Shown: piece after piece, positions 16,903-27,281 of the stretch
Layout of the letters: every line of letters starts with the position of its first letter
Position numbering within the stretch: the stretch's first letter is position 1
From: Rubrivivax gelatinosus
GTDB lineage: Bacteria > Pseudomonadota > Gammaproteobacteria > Burkholderiales > Burkholderiaceae_C
Assembly: GCF_004340905.1 (NCBI RefSeq)
Contig: NZ_SLXD01000011.1
Location: forward strand, 62,001-126,000
Direction: 5' to 3'
DNA: 64,000 bases
Translations under genes and position numbers: made by a program
The notes under the pieces: model-generated
The model's database searches: none
Told to the model about the DNA's origin: nothing
Seen by the model: only the letters and a program-made list of their open reading frames with translations

Positions 16903-19269
16903 ATGCGACTGACACCGCTGGCGCTGGCGGCGGGATTGCTGTTCGTCGGCGCGGGTGTTCGGGCGCAAGCCCTGGACGCCCCGGCCGAAAACGTGCCGCC
17001 GTCCCCGCTGCAGCTGATCCCCGACCGCAAGCTCGATGCCCCGCCCGGCGGCGAGGCCGGCCGCCGCCTGCCGATCGTGCTGCGCGCGCAGGAAGTGCGT
17101 GCGCGCCCGAACCTGGACGCCGTGGCCGAAGGCGACGCCGAGTTCCGCCGCGGCGGCACCGTCATCCAGTCCGACCGCCTGAGCTACGACCAGGCCGAGG
17201 ACCTCGCGGTGGCGCGTGGCCACGTGCGCATCGAACGCGCCGGCGCGATCTACTGGGGCCCCGAGCTGCAGCTGCGCGTGCAGCGCTTCGAGGGCTTCTT
17301 CCTCGAGCCCGAGTTCGAGCTGCTGGAGTTCGGCTCCGGCGGCCGGGCCGACCGCATCGACTTCCTCGACAGCTCGCGTGCGCGCCTGTCCAACGCGCTG
17401 TACACCAGCTGCCCGCGCGACGGCGGCGCCGAGCCCGGCTGGGTGCTCGAGGCACGCAGCGTGCGCCTGGACTTCGACGCCAACGAAGGGGTGGCCGAAG
17501 GCGCGGTGCTGCGTTTCCTGGGCACGCCCATCCTCGGCGGCCCGGCGATCAGCTTCCCGCTGACCGACGAGCGCAAGTCCGGCTGGCTGCCCCCGTCGAT
17601 CGGGCTGGACAGCCGCAGCGGGCTCGAGCTGACGGTGCCCTACTACTGGAACATCGCGCCCAACCGCGACGCCACGATCGCGCCCTGGCTGTCGAGCAAA
17701 CGCGGCGCCGGCGCGCAGACGCAGTTCCGCTACCTCGAGCCTTCGCTGGGCGGCACGCTCGACCTGGACCTGCTGCCCGGCGACCGCGTCGCCGGCCGCT
17801 CGCGCAGTGCCTGGCACTGGGAGCACGACGGCCGCTTCGGCGACTCGGCCACCTACTCCGCCAACCTGCGCCACGTCTCCGACGACGGCTGGTGGAAGGA
17901 TTTCCCCGACTCGCGTCGAAGCCTGACGCCGCGCCTGCTGAGTTCGGACGCCGACGTCGAGCAGCCTTTGCGTCTGGGCGACGCCGAGGGGCTGGCGTAT
18001 CTGCGCATGCAGCGCTGGCAGGTGCTGCAGGACAGCGACCAGCTCGTCACCTCGCCGTACCAGCGCAGCCCGCAGACCGGCCTGCGCCTGGGCGGCGCCG
18101 CCGCCGGTGGGCTGAGCTACCGCGCCGAGACCGAGTTCAACCGCTTCACGCTGCCCGCCGACGAGGACGACGGCACGCGCCTCACCGGCGACCGTGTGCA
18201 CCTGCTGGCGTCGGTCGCGCGGCGTTTCGGCGATCCCGGCTGGTGGCTGGAGCCGCGGCTGGCGTTCAACGCCGCCAGCTACCGCACCGACCAGCGCATG
18301 GCCGACGGCAAGCGCAACGCCTCGCGCTCGGTGCCGACCTTCAGCCTGGACTTCGGCGTCGAGCTCGAACGCGAGACCTCCGGCTTCGGCCGCGCGCTGC
18401 GCCAGACGCTGGAGCCGCGCCTGCTGTACGTGCGCACGCCCTACGAGAAGCAGTCCGACCTGCCGAACTTCGACTCCTTCGGCAAGGACTTCAACTTCCA
18501 GTCGATCTACTCGCCCAACATCTTCTCCGGCGTCGACCGCGTCTCCGACGCGAACCAGCTGACCGCCGGCGTCACCTCGCGTGTCGTCGACGCCGGCAAC
18601 GGCAAGGAGCTGTTCCGCCTGGGCGTCGTGCAGCGCTACCTGTTCTCGGACCAGCGCATCACGTCCCAGGCCGACGGCACGCCCGACGGCGAGCCCTTCG
18701 ACCAGCAGTTCTCCGACGTGCTGCTGCTGGGCTCGACCTCGCTGGTGCCGAGCTGGACGCTGGACGGCACGGTGCAGTACAGCCCCGAGATCTCGCGCAC
18801 CGTGCGCTCGGTGGTCGGCGCGCGTTATTCGCCGGGGCCGTTCCGCACCATCGGCGCCACCTACCGCTTCGCGCGCGGGCTCAGCGAGCAGGTCGAACTC
18901 GGCTGGCAATGGCCCCTGTCCGGCCGGGTGCCGACCTCGGCCGGCCGTGGCGCGCGTTCGGTGGCCGCCGCCGGCGGCTGCAGCGGCACCTGGTACGGCG
19001 TCGGGCGCTTCAACTACAGCATGCGCGACAGCCGCATCACCGACTCGATCCTGGGCGTCGAGTACGACGCCGGCTGCTGGATCGGCCGTTTCGTCGCCGA
19101 GCGCCTGTCCACCGGCCGCAGCGAGGCGACGACGCGGCTGATGTTCCAGCTGGAGCTGGTCGGCCTGTCGCGCCTGGGCTCCAATCCGCTCGGGGTCTTG
19201 AAGGACAATATCCCAGGCTACACCCTGCTGCGCGAAGAACGCCGCGACCCCATCTCTTCCGACGAATGA
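16903..19269 (+). CDS. lptD: LPS-assembly protein LptD
   Basis: A 788-residue outer-membrane protein that inserts lipopolysaccharide into the outer leaflet together with LptE. Signal peptide about 1-22 (ending VRAQA). The N-terminal OstA/jellyroll domain covers about 60-190 (VRARPNLDAVAEGDAEFRR, SDRLSYDQAEDLAVARGHV), and the C-terminal half is the 26-strand barrel, closing with MFQLELVGLSRLGSNPLGVL. Disulfide cysteines: Cys170 in YTSCPRDGG and two near the C-terminus in GGCSGTW and DAGCWIG. The extreme N-terminal cysteine of E. coli LptD is absent. The stop overlaps the surA ATG. Confidence 0.96.
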   Translation: MRLTPLALAAGLLFVGAGVRAQALDAPAENVPPSPLQLIPDRKLDAPPGGEAGRRLPIVLRAQEVRARPNLDAVAEGDAEFRRGGTVIQSDRLSYDQAEDLAVARGHVRIERAGAIYWGPELQLRVQRFEGFFLEPEFELLEFGSGGRADRIDFLDSSRARLSNALYTSCPRDGGAEPGWVLEARSVRLDFDANEGVAEGAVLRFLGTPILGGPAISFPLTDERKSGWLPPSIGLDSRSGLELTVPYYWNIAPNRDATIAPWLSSKRGAGAQTQFRYLEPSLGGTLDLDLLPGDRVAGRSRSAWHWEHDGRFGDSATYSANLRHVSDDGWWKDFPDSRRSLTPRLLSSDADVEQPLRLGDAEGLAYLRMQRWQVLQDSDQLVTSPYQRSPQTGLRLGGAAAGGLSYRAETEFNRFTLPADEDDGTRLTGDRVHLLASVARRFGDPGWWLEPRLAFNAASYRTDQRMADGKRNASRSVPTFSLDFGVELERETSGFGRALRQTLEPRLLYVRTPYEKQSDLPNFDSFGKDFNFQSIYSPNIFSGVDRVSDANQLTAGVTSRVVDAGNGKELFRLGVVQRYLFSDQRITSQADGTPDGEPFDQQFSDVLLLGSTSLVPSWTLDGTVQYSPEISRTVRSVVGARYSPGPFRTIGATYRFARGLSEQVELGWQWPLSGRVPTSAGRGARSVAAAGGCSGTWYGVGRFNYSMRDSRITDSILGVEYDAGCWIGRFVAERLSTGRSEATTRLMFQLELVGLSRLGSNPLGVLKDNIPGYTLLREERRDPISSDE

Positions 19270-20576
19270 CCGATTCCATCAACGTCTGGCGCCGCGCCGC
19301 GCTGGCGCTGGCGCTCGCCGCCGCGGCCGTCACGGCCCCGGCGCAGCAGCGCGAGCGCAACGGCGACTACATCGTCGCCATCGTGAACCAGGAGGCCGTC
19401 ACCGCCGCCGAGGTCGAGGCCCGCGTGCAGCGTGCGCTGCAGGACGCGGCCCGCGCTGGCGAGCGCCTGGCCGAGGACCTGGTGCGCAAGCGCGTGATCG
19501 ACGACCTCGTCGAGGAGCGTGCGATCGTCACCTACGCGCGCGACAGCGGCATGCGCGTCGAGGACCCCGAACTCGACCGTGCGGTGCAGAGCGTGGCGGC
19601 GCAGAACCAGATCAGCGCCGACCAGCTGCGCTCGCGCCTGCAGGCCGAGGGCATCGACTACGCGCGCTTTCGCGCCAACCTGCGCGACCAGATCCTGATC
19701 GAACGCGTGCGCGAGCGCGAGGTCTATCAGCGCATCCGCGTCACCGACGGCGAGGTCGACCGCTACCTGGCGCAGCAGAACATCGCCACCCAGGCCGACG
19801 TCGAACTCAACCTCGCGCAGATCCTGGTCACGGTGCCCGAAGGCGGGGACGACGCCGTGGTCGCCGCCCGCAAGGCACGCGCCGAGCAGGCGCTGGCGCG
19901 CGTGCGCGGCGGCGAGGACTTCGGCGTCGTCGCCCGCGAGATCTCGGAGGACTCCAACAAGGAGCGCGGCGGCGTCATCGGCCTGCGGCCCTCGGCGCGC
20001 CTGCCCGACCTCTTCGTCGAGGCGGTGCGCAGCGTGCCGGCCGGCGAGGTCAGGTCCGAGCTGCTGCGCTCGGGCGCGGGCTTCCACGTGCTGAAGGTCG
20101 TCGAGCGCAAGGAGACGACGGCGGTCAAGGTCACCCAGACGCACGCGCGGCACATCCTGGTGCGCACCTCGCAGCAGGTGTCGGCCGAGGTCGCCGCGCG
20201 CCGGCTGGCCGAGTTCCGGCGCCTGATCCAGTCCGGCCAGCGCCGCTTCGAGGACATCGCGCGCCAGTATTCCGAAGACGGCTCGGCACCGTCGGGCGGC
20301 GACCTCGGCTGGTTCTCGCCCGGCACGATGGTGCCCGAGTTCGAGGCGGCGATGAACCAGCTGCCGGTCGGGGGGGTCTCGCCACCGGTCCAGTCGCGTT
20401 TCGGCGTGCACCTGATCCAGGTTGTCGAGCGCCGCGACGTCGCCGTCGAGGCGCGTCAGGTGCGCGAGCAGGCGCGCAACGTGCTGCGCGAGAGCAAGTT
20501 CGACGACGCCTACAGCGAATGGGCCAAGGACCTGCGCGACCGCTCGTACATCGAGTTCCGCGAACCGCCGGTCTGA
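19266..20576 (+). CDS. surA: Periplasmic chaperone/prolyl isomerase SurA
   Basis: A 436-residue protein with an N-terminal signal (RRAALALALAAAAVTAPAQ). The SurA N-terminal domain (DYIVAIVNQEAVTAAEVE ... VIDDLVEERAI) is followed by two parvulin domains, about 175-275 (LAQILVTVPEG...) and 285-390 (THARHILVRTSQ ... DLGWFSPGTMVPEFE). It chaperones outer-membrane proteins, including LptD, encoded just upstream with a four-base overlap. In E. coli the next genes are pdxA and rsmA; here pdxA is missing and a repeat-rich gap precedes rsmA. Confidence 0.96.
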   Translation: MTDSINVWRRAALALALAAAAVTAPAQQRERNGDYIVAIVNQEAVTAAEVEARVQRALQDAARAGERLAEDLVRKRVIDDLVEERAIVTYARDSGMRVEDPELDRAVQSVAAQNQISADQLRSRLQAEGIDYARFRANLRDQILIERVREREVYQRIRVTDGEVDRYLAQQNIATQADVELNLAQILVTVPEGGDDAVVAARKARAEQALARVRGGEDFGVVAREISEDSNKERGGVIGLRPSARLPDLFVEAVRSVPAGEVRSELLRSGAGFHVLKVVERKETTAVKVTQTHARHILVRTSQQVSAEVAARRLAEFRRLIQSGQRRFEDIARQYSEDGSAPSGGDLGWFSPGTMVPEFEAAMNQLPVGGVSPPVQSRFGVHLIQVVERRDVAVEARQVREQARNVLRESKFDDAYSEWAKDLRDRSYIEFREPPV

Positions 20577-20778
20577 TGGCCCCCCCCCGTAGCGCCTTCG
20601 GCGCGCCTTGCAGGCCGCGCCGGGCCGTTGGCCCGGCCCTGCGGCTGGCGCGCACGGTCCACCGGACCGTGCACGTCCCGCCGCAGCCCCCCCAGGGGGG
20701 CGCCGCCACTGGGCCGGCGAAGCCGGACCCACGGCGGCCGCTTGATCGGGTGGCACCGTTGCGGGCTCGTCGCTCGCA
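20577..20778. repeat. Palindrome-rich intergenic mosaic between surA and rsmA
   Basis: About 200 non-coding bases contain a chain of short palindromes: CGGGCCGTTGGCCCGG, ACGGTCCACCGGACCGT, CCCCCCCAGGGGGG and GCCGGCGAAGCCGG, preceded by a C-run and GTAGCGCCTTCGGCGCG. I see no open frame with coding bias. The style is that of dispersed intergenic repeats in Burkholderiales genomes. It could attenuate or process the lptD-surA-rsmA transcript, and it occupies the place of pdxA. Confidence 0.6.
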
Positions 20779-21543
20779 ATGAAGCACCAGCCGCGCAAAC
20801 GTTTCGGCCAGCACTTCCTGGCCGACGACGCGATCATCGACGCGATCGTCGACGCCATCGACCCGCACCCGGGCGAGGCGATGGTCGAGATCGGCCCGGG
20901 GCTGGGCGCGATGACGATGCCGCTGCTCGAGCGCATCGAGCGCCTGACCGTCGTCGAGCTCGACCGCGACCTCGCCGCCAGGCTGCGCCGCGTTGCCGGG
21001 CTCGAGGTCGTCGAGGCCGACGTGCTGAAGGTGGACTTCGCGGCGCTGGCCGCTGCCGCCGGGCGGCCGCTGCGGGTCGTCGGCAACCTGCCGTACAACA
21101 TCTCGACGCCGATCCTCTTTCATCTGCTGGAGGCGGTCGAGCACGTCGTCGACCAGCACTTCATGCTGCAGAAGGAGGTCGTCGACCGCATGGCCGCCGG
21201 CCCCGGCGGCAAGGACTACGGCCGGCTGTCGGTGATGCTGCAGTGGCGCTACGAGATCGAGTCGGTGCTCGACGTGCCGCCCGAGGCCTTCGACCCGCCG
21301 CCGCGCGTGGACTCGGCGATCGTGCGCATGCTGCCGCTGCCGCCGCCCGAGGGCGTCGACGCGGCGCTGCTGGGCGAGCTGGTGACGGTCGCGTTCTCGC
21401 AGCGGCGCAAGCTGCTGCGCCACACGCTCGGACGCTGGATGGAACAACGCGGCACCGAGGTCGGGTTCGACCTCCAGCGCCGCGCCGAAGAAGTGCCGGT
21501 GGCCGACTACCTGGCGCTTGCGCGCGCGGTGGCCGCCGGTTGA
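20779..21543 (+). CDS. rsmA: 16S rRNA (adenine1518/1519-N6) dimethyltransferase
   Basis: A 254-residue RsmA/KsgA methylase that dimethylates two adjacent adenosines in the 3' hairpin of 16S rRNA. It begins with the family's [16 protein letters not shown]. The SAM-binding motif is [11 protein letters not shown], and the catalytic NLPYNIST and the C-terminal [16 protein letters not shown] block are intact. Starting ATG 20779 has no strong ribosome-binding site. A short GC hairpin (CGCCGCC-GTCA-GGCGGCG, 21552-21569) lies just after the stop. Confidence 0.96.
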   Translation: MKHQPRKRFGQHFLADDAIIDAIVDAIDPHPGEAMVEIGPGLGAMTMPLLERIERLTVVELDRDLAARLRRVAGLEVVEADVLKVDFAALAAAAGRPLRVVGNLPYNISTPILFHLLEAVEHVVDQHFMLQKEVVDRMAAGPGGKDYGRLSVMLQWRYEIESVLDVPPEAFDPPPRVDSAIVRMLPLPPPEGVDAALLGELVTVAFSQRRKLLRHTLGRWMEQRGTEVGFDLQRRAEEVPVADYLALARAVAAG

Positions 21544-21559
21544 ACGATCGCCGCCGCCG

Positions 21560-21757
21560 TCAGGCGGCGTTGAGCCAGGCCGCGGTGTCGAACGCGCTGC
21601 ACATCATCGGCATGTTCATGCCGAAGTTGGGGTTCTGACCGTTCTTCGAGACCGTCTTGGCGGCCGGCTTGACCGCGCTCGTGCTCTGGGCCGTTTCAGC
21701 AGCCCGCTCCCATGACCCGTTATCTTGGGAGCGGGCTACTGAAAAGAATAGAAGCAC
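21560..21757 (-). CDS. Small ORF behind barstar, unknown or gene remnant
   Basis: A 65-codon frame starting at GTG 21757 and overlapping the barstar 3' end by 22 bases. I do not recognise the product. Its last 40 or so codons (TAQSTSAVKPAAKTV, then NPNFGMNMPMMCSAFDTAAW) use G or C in nearly every third position, like real genes here, while the first 20 codons do not. GGAGGA lies ten bases before the GTG, inside barstar. It is either a short translationally coupled gene, or the 3' end of an older gene cut off when the barnase/barstar unit arrived. Its stop falls in the loop of a GC hairpin. Confidence 0.4.
   Translation of the reverse strand: MLLFFSVARSQDNGSWERAAETAQSTSAVKPAAKTVSKNGQNPNFGMNMPMMCSAFDTAAWLNAA
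21694..21744 (-). terminator. Large hairpin spanning the barstar stop codon
   Basis: The arms 21694-21712 and 21726-21744 pair over 19 positions (one G-U as minus-strand RNA), core AGCCCGCTCCCA/TGGGAGCGGGCT, with a 13-base loop. The barstar TAG lies in the arm. No T-run follows, so factor-free termination is uncertain. It marks the boundary between the toxin-antitoxin unit and the GC3-rich small ORF. Confidence 0.55.
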
Positions 21758-22131
21758 CTGAACGGTATCCTCCGTTCGCCCCAGAAGTCGGCGGCGTCGC
21801 GGAAGACGTCGAGCAGCTGCTCGCGCGCCTCGCGGTCGAAACGCGGGTTGTCGGGAATCTGCTCAAGCACGACGACGAAGCCCGGTTGCGTGCCGGCCTT
21901 GTGCACGAGGTCGGTCATGCAGTCGTACAGCGCGTCGAGGTTCTTGCCGAAGTGGGCCGGAAACAGGAACGCCGCGGCAATGGCCTCCAGCACCTCCTGC
22001 TTGGACTGCGCCGCCGACAGGTTGGCGTAGAGGAAATGCTGGCCGGCGCTGCCGGCGGCCTGCATCAGGTCATCGACACGGTAGGCCCGTATCGCCTGGA
22101 CGATGTTCGATCGGACGGTCTGCAACTGCAT
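21736..22131 (-). CDS. Barstar-family ribonuclease inhibitor
   Basis: A 131-residue cytoplasmic antitoxin. The core FLYANLSAAQSKQEVLEAIAAAF ... FPAHFGKNLDALYDCMTDL contains the barstar helix and the acidic/aromatic Asn-Leu-Asp-Ala-Leu patch that plugs the barnase active site. It starts at ATG 22131, 35 bases after the barnase stop on the same strand. The N-terminal 30 residues are an extension compared with B. amyloliquefaciens barstar. Together with the upstream gene it forms a complete toxin-antitoxin pair. Confidence 0.88.
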   Translation of the reverse strand: MQLQTVRSNIVQAIRAYRVDDLMQAAGSAGQHFLYANLSAAQSKQEVLEAIAAAFLFPAHFGKNLDALYDCMTDLVHKAGTQPGFVVVLEQIPDNPRFDREAREQLLDVFRDAADFWGERRIPFRCFYSFQ

Positions 22132-22166
22132 GGTCGCGTGCCTCCTTGGGGGTTCAGAAATCGGCG

Positions 22167-22610
22167 TCACCGCGCGCCCGTTTGCGCGATGCGACTGAAG
22201 CTCGCGTAATGGTCGGCGGTGTAGAAACAGGTGTCCGGCGCGGTCGCTTGCTGGCCGCCGCAGACGATGCGGCGGGCGCCCCGGTTGCGTGCGCCCGGTG
22301 TCGGCACGGTGTACTCGCGGTAGTAGCCGCGGGTCTTGGCCGGAAGCAAACGTTCGCGATTGAAGAAAACCGTGCCGTCCTTGGGGTAGGGGAACGGCCC
22401 GCCGGAGCGGATCAGCCGGTAGGTCTTCTGGGCCTGGGCCGGCAGTTCTTCGAGGGTGACGACGCTGGGCGAGTCGGACGGGGGCGCAGCCGGGCGTGCA
22501 TGGACCGCTGCGCCGGACGCCAGGCCTGTGGCCATGACGATCGCGAGAGCCCCTCTGCAAACCGCCTGTCGGAGCGCGCCACTCCTGTCGGCCTGACCGG
22601 ACCAGAACAC
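22167..22610 (-). CDS. Secreted barnase/RNase T1-type guanyl ribonuclease
   Basis: A 147-residue ribonuclease of the microbial N1/T1/barnase group. Residues 20-40 form a signal-like hydrophobic segment (ALAIVMATGLASGAAVHA), so it is probably exported. The core FPYPKDGTVFFNRERLLP, YYREYTV, RRI and FYTADHYASF holds the catalytic Glu99, Arg113/114 and His134, equivalent to Glu73, Arg87 and His102 of barnase. Two cysteines (117 and 128) could form a disulfide. The start is GTG 22610. The barstar gene follows. Use in competition or nutrient RNA degradation is inferred. Confidence 0.88.
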   Translation of the reverse strand: MFWSGQADRSGALRQAVCRGALAIVMATGLASGAAVHARPAAPPSDSPSVVTLEELPAQAQKTYRLIRSGGPFPYPKDGTVFFNRERLLPAKTRGYYREYTVPTPGARNRGARRIVCGGQQATAPDTCFYTADHYASFSRIAQTGAR

Positions 22611-22732
22611 GGGTCAACCCTGAAAGAACAAACCGCGATCGTACCGTCCGGCGGCCGAAAACTCAAGGTTCTGCCTCAAAAGAGGGCAAGCGGCAGCCCA
22701 TGTGAGTATGCGCCCACATGTTTTCTGTGGCG

Positions 22733-22764
22733 CTCCAGAAGCGCCCGCGAGGGGGCTTCTGGAG
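22733..22764 (-). terminator. Hairpin behind maeB
   Basis: CTCCAGAAGC (22733-22742) and GCTTCTGGAG (22755-22764) are perfect inverted copies with a 12-base GC loop. The hairpin lies nine bases after the maeB stop in its reading direction and faces the barnase promoter side. No T-run follows, so it may stop maeB transcription with help or simply end the mRNA. The rest of 22611-22732 holds the barnase upstream region. Confidence 0.55.
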
Positions 22765-22772
22765 GCGATTTC

Positions 22773-25067
<2,295 letters not shown>

Positions 25068-25102
25068 CCCGGTCTCCTGTTGGCGTCGCGAGGGGCCCGG
25101 GG

Positions 25103-25152
25103 ATTCTAGGCAGCCGGGTCCGGCCCTGCCGCGATGCGCAAAACTGCGTAGC
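25103..25152 (-). promoter_or_regulatory. maeB promoter with upstream palindrome
   Basis: On the minus strand a TAGAAT -10 candidate lies at 25108-25103. An imperfect palindrome, TACGCA-GTTT-TGCGCA (about 25150-25135), would be centred near -47. That is a usual place for a FixJ/NarL-type activator to bind. The cognate regulator could be the response regulator encoded divergently (inference). Confidence 0.4.
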
Positions 25153-25201
25153 GCGCCCGCCCGCCCGGCGCCGATACTGCGCGCTCCGAATCCCTGCCCC
25201 G

Positions 25202-27262
25202 ATGACCGACTCCGAAGATCCCGTCCGCGTGCCGCGGCTGCGGCGCTGGCTGCCGTGGATCGCGCTCGTGCTGCTGCTACTGGTGGCGCAGTCGCTGCTC
25301 GTGTGGCTGACGCTGCGCCACGAGTCCACGCGCGCGCAGGAGGAAGCCGACGCGATCGCCACCGAGACCGCGGCCGAGGTCAAGCGCGACCTGCTGGCCG
25401 CGATGCGTTCGCTGCAGGCCCTGAACTGGGGCGACCCGCCACCGCAGGCCTGGCGGGCCGACGCGTCGGCGCTGCTGCGCGGCCAGCGCCTGATGCTGCG
25501 CATCGAACGCCGCGACGCGGCGCTGCAGGTGCTCGACGCCGCCGATGGCCCGTTCGCGCTGCCGCTGTTCTCGGCGATGCCCCGCGCCGCGCTTGACGTC
25601 GAGGCCGGCATCGCCTGCACCGCCGCGCGCCACATGGCCGCGCCGGCGTTCTCGCGCAGCTACTTCGTGCCCGGCGAAGACGGCGTCGGCCAGGAGGTCG
25701 TCGACGTCTGCATCCCGCTGCAGCGCGGCGGCCGCGACGCGGGTTACCTGATCGGCACCATCGGGCTGCCGCAGCTGCTGGAGGCCGCGCTCGGCCCGCG
25801 CCAGGCGCGGCGCCACGAACTGAGCTTCGTCGAGGGCGACGGCACCCGGCTGGCGCGGGCCGGGCTGGTGCGCGGCGCCGGGCTGTACCAGGCCGAGCGG
25901 CTCATCGACGTGCCCGGCGCGGCGCTGCAGCTGCGCGCCGACAGCGCCGCCGGCCGGCCCAGCCTGATCCCCAACGTCGCCACCGCGCTGGTGCTGGGGC
26001 TGTCGCTGGCGCTGTTCGCCGTCGTGCTGCTGCTGGCGCGCGACGTGCGTCGGCGTGCGCGTGTCGAACGTGCGCTCGGCGAGGCGCTCGCGTTCCGCAA
26101 GGCGATGGAGGATTCGCTGGTCACCGGCTTGCGCGCGCGCGACCTGCAGGGCCGCATCACCTATGTCAACCCGGCGTTCTGCGCGATGGTCGGCTTCAGC
26201 GAGGAAGAGATGCGCCAGCCGCTGCCGCCGTACTGGCCGCCGGAGTTCGTCGAGGTCTACGCCGAGCGCCAGCGCGGCCGGCTGGTCGGCGCCGGGCGCC
26301 CGGCGCGCGAGGCGCGGGAGGGTTTCGAGACCGTCTTCATGCGCAAGAACGGCGAACGTTTCCCGGTGATGATCTACGAGGCCGCGCTGGTCGACGGCCA
26401 GGGCCGGCAGAGCGGCTGGATGAGCACCGTGCTCGACGTCAGCGCCCAGCGCCGCATCGAGGAGCTGTCGCGCCAGCAGCAGGACCGGCTGCAGGCCAGC
26501 GCGCGGCTGGCGACCGTCGGCGAGATGGCCTCGCTGCTGAGCCACGAGCTGAACCAGCCGCTGGCGGCCATCGCCAGCTACTCCAGCGGCTCGCTGAACC
26601 TGCTGGAGGACGCCGAGCGCGAAGGCACGCCGCCGGGCCCGGTCGACGCGATGCTGCGCCAGGCGCTGGAGCGCATCGCCGAGCAGGCCGAACGTGCCGG
26701 CCGCATCATCAAGAGCGTGCACCACTTCGTGCGCCGGCGCGTGCAGCAGCGCGAGACGCTGGGCGCCGACCAGCTGATCGACGCCGTGCTGCCGCTGGTG
26801 CGGCTGCAGGCGCGCAAGAGCGGCACGCGCATCGAGCTGGACATCCCCAAACGCGCGCCGCGCCTGGAGTGCGACCGCACGATGCTCGAGCAGGTGCTGC
26901 TGAACCTGACGCGCAACGGCATCCAGGCGATGGAGAACGACACGCCGCTGGAGGAGCGGGTGCTGGCGCTGCGCGTGCGCCAGGCCTCGCCGCAGCGCAT
27001 CGAGATCGTCGTCGCCGACCGCGGCCCGGGCATCCCGGCCGAGGTCGCCGAGAAGCTCTTCACGCCCTTCTACACGACGCGCACCGAGGGCATGGGCCTG
27101 GGCCTGAGCCTGTGCCGCACGGTCGTCGAGCAGCACGGCGGCACGCTGGAGTTCGGCCCCGGCGCCGATGGCCGCGGCAGCGAGTTCCGCTTCACGCTGC
27201 CGGCCGCGCGCACGCCGGTGCCGCCCGGCGGCCAGCCGCGCCAGGAGGTGGCCGACGGCTGA
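25202..27262 (+). CDS. PAS-containing sensor histidine kinase (FixL/DctB-like)
   Basis: A 686-residue membrane kinase. Transmembrane helices at about 18-38 and 258-280 enclose a periplasmic sensor region of about 220 residues. A PAS domain follows (about 300-415; ITYVNPAFCAMVGFSEEE), then the HisKA box with His448 in LLSHELNQPLAAI, and HATPase_c with NLTRNGIQAM, DRGPGIP and GMGLGLSLCRTVV. The SHELNQPL box is of the FixL/DctB/TodS type, which partners FixJ-class regulators such as the next gene, 19 bases downstream. The divergent maeB suggests sensing of a C4-dicarboxylate or related signal, but this is inference. Confidence 0.9.
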   Translation: MTDSEDPVRVPRLRRWLPWIALVLLLLVAQSLLVWLTLRHESTRAQEEADAIATETAAEVKRDLLAAMRSLQALNWGDPPPQAWRADASALLRGQRLMLRIERRDAALQVLDAADGPFALPLFSAMPRAALDVEAGIACTAARHMAAPAFSRSYFVPGEDGVGQEVVDVCIPLQRGGRDAGYLIGTIGLPQLLEAALGPRQARRHELSFVEGDGTRLARAGLVRGAGLYQAERLIDVPGAALQLRADSAAGRPSLIPNVATALVLGLSLALFAVVLLLARDVRRRARVERALGEALAFRKAMEDSLVTGLRARDLQGRITYVNPAFCAMVGFSEEEMRQPLPPYWPPEFVEVYAERQRGRLVGAGRPAREAREGFETVFMRKNGERFPVMIYEAALVDGQGRQSGWMSTVLDVSAQRRIEELSRQQQDRLQASARLATVGEMASLLSHELNQPLAAIASYSSGSLNLLEDAEREGTPPGPVDAMLRQALERIAEQAERAGRIIKSVHHFVRRRVQQRETLGADQLIDAVLPLVRLQARKSGTRIELDIPKRAPRLECDRTMLEQVLLNLTRNGIQAMENDTPLEERVLALRVRQASPQRIEIVVADRGPGIPAEVAEKLFTPFYTTRTEGMGLGLSLCRTVVEQHGGTLEFGPGADGRGSEFRFTLPAARTPVPPGGQPRQEVADG

Positions 27263-27281
27263 GCGGCGATACTCGCGTCCG

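Noticed and set aside
16680-20576. 1298-codon frame covering lptD and surA
   Set aside because: Only its last 436 codons (from 19266) are surA. The rest is out-of-frame lptD and amgK sequence.
22733-22764. Hairpin behind maeB as a strong intrinsic terminator
   Set aside because: The stem is good, but no T-run follows on either strand, so I list it only as a hairpin of moderate confidence.
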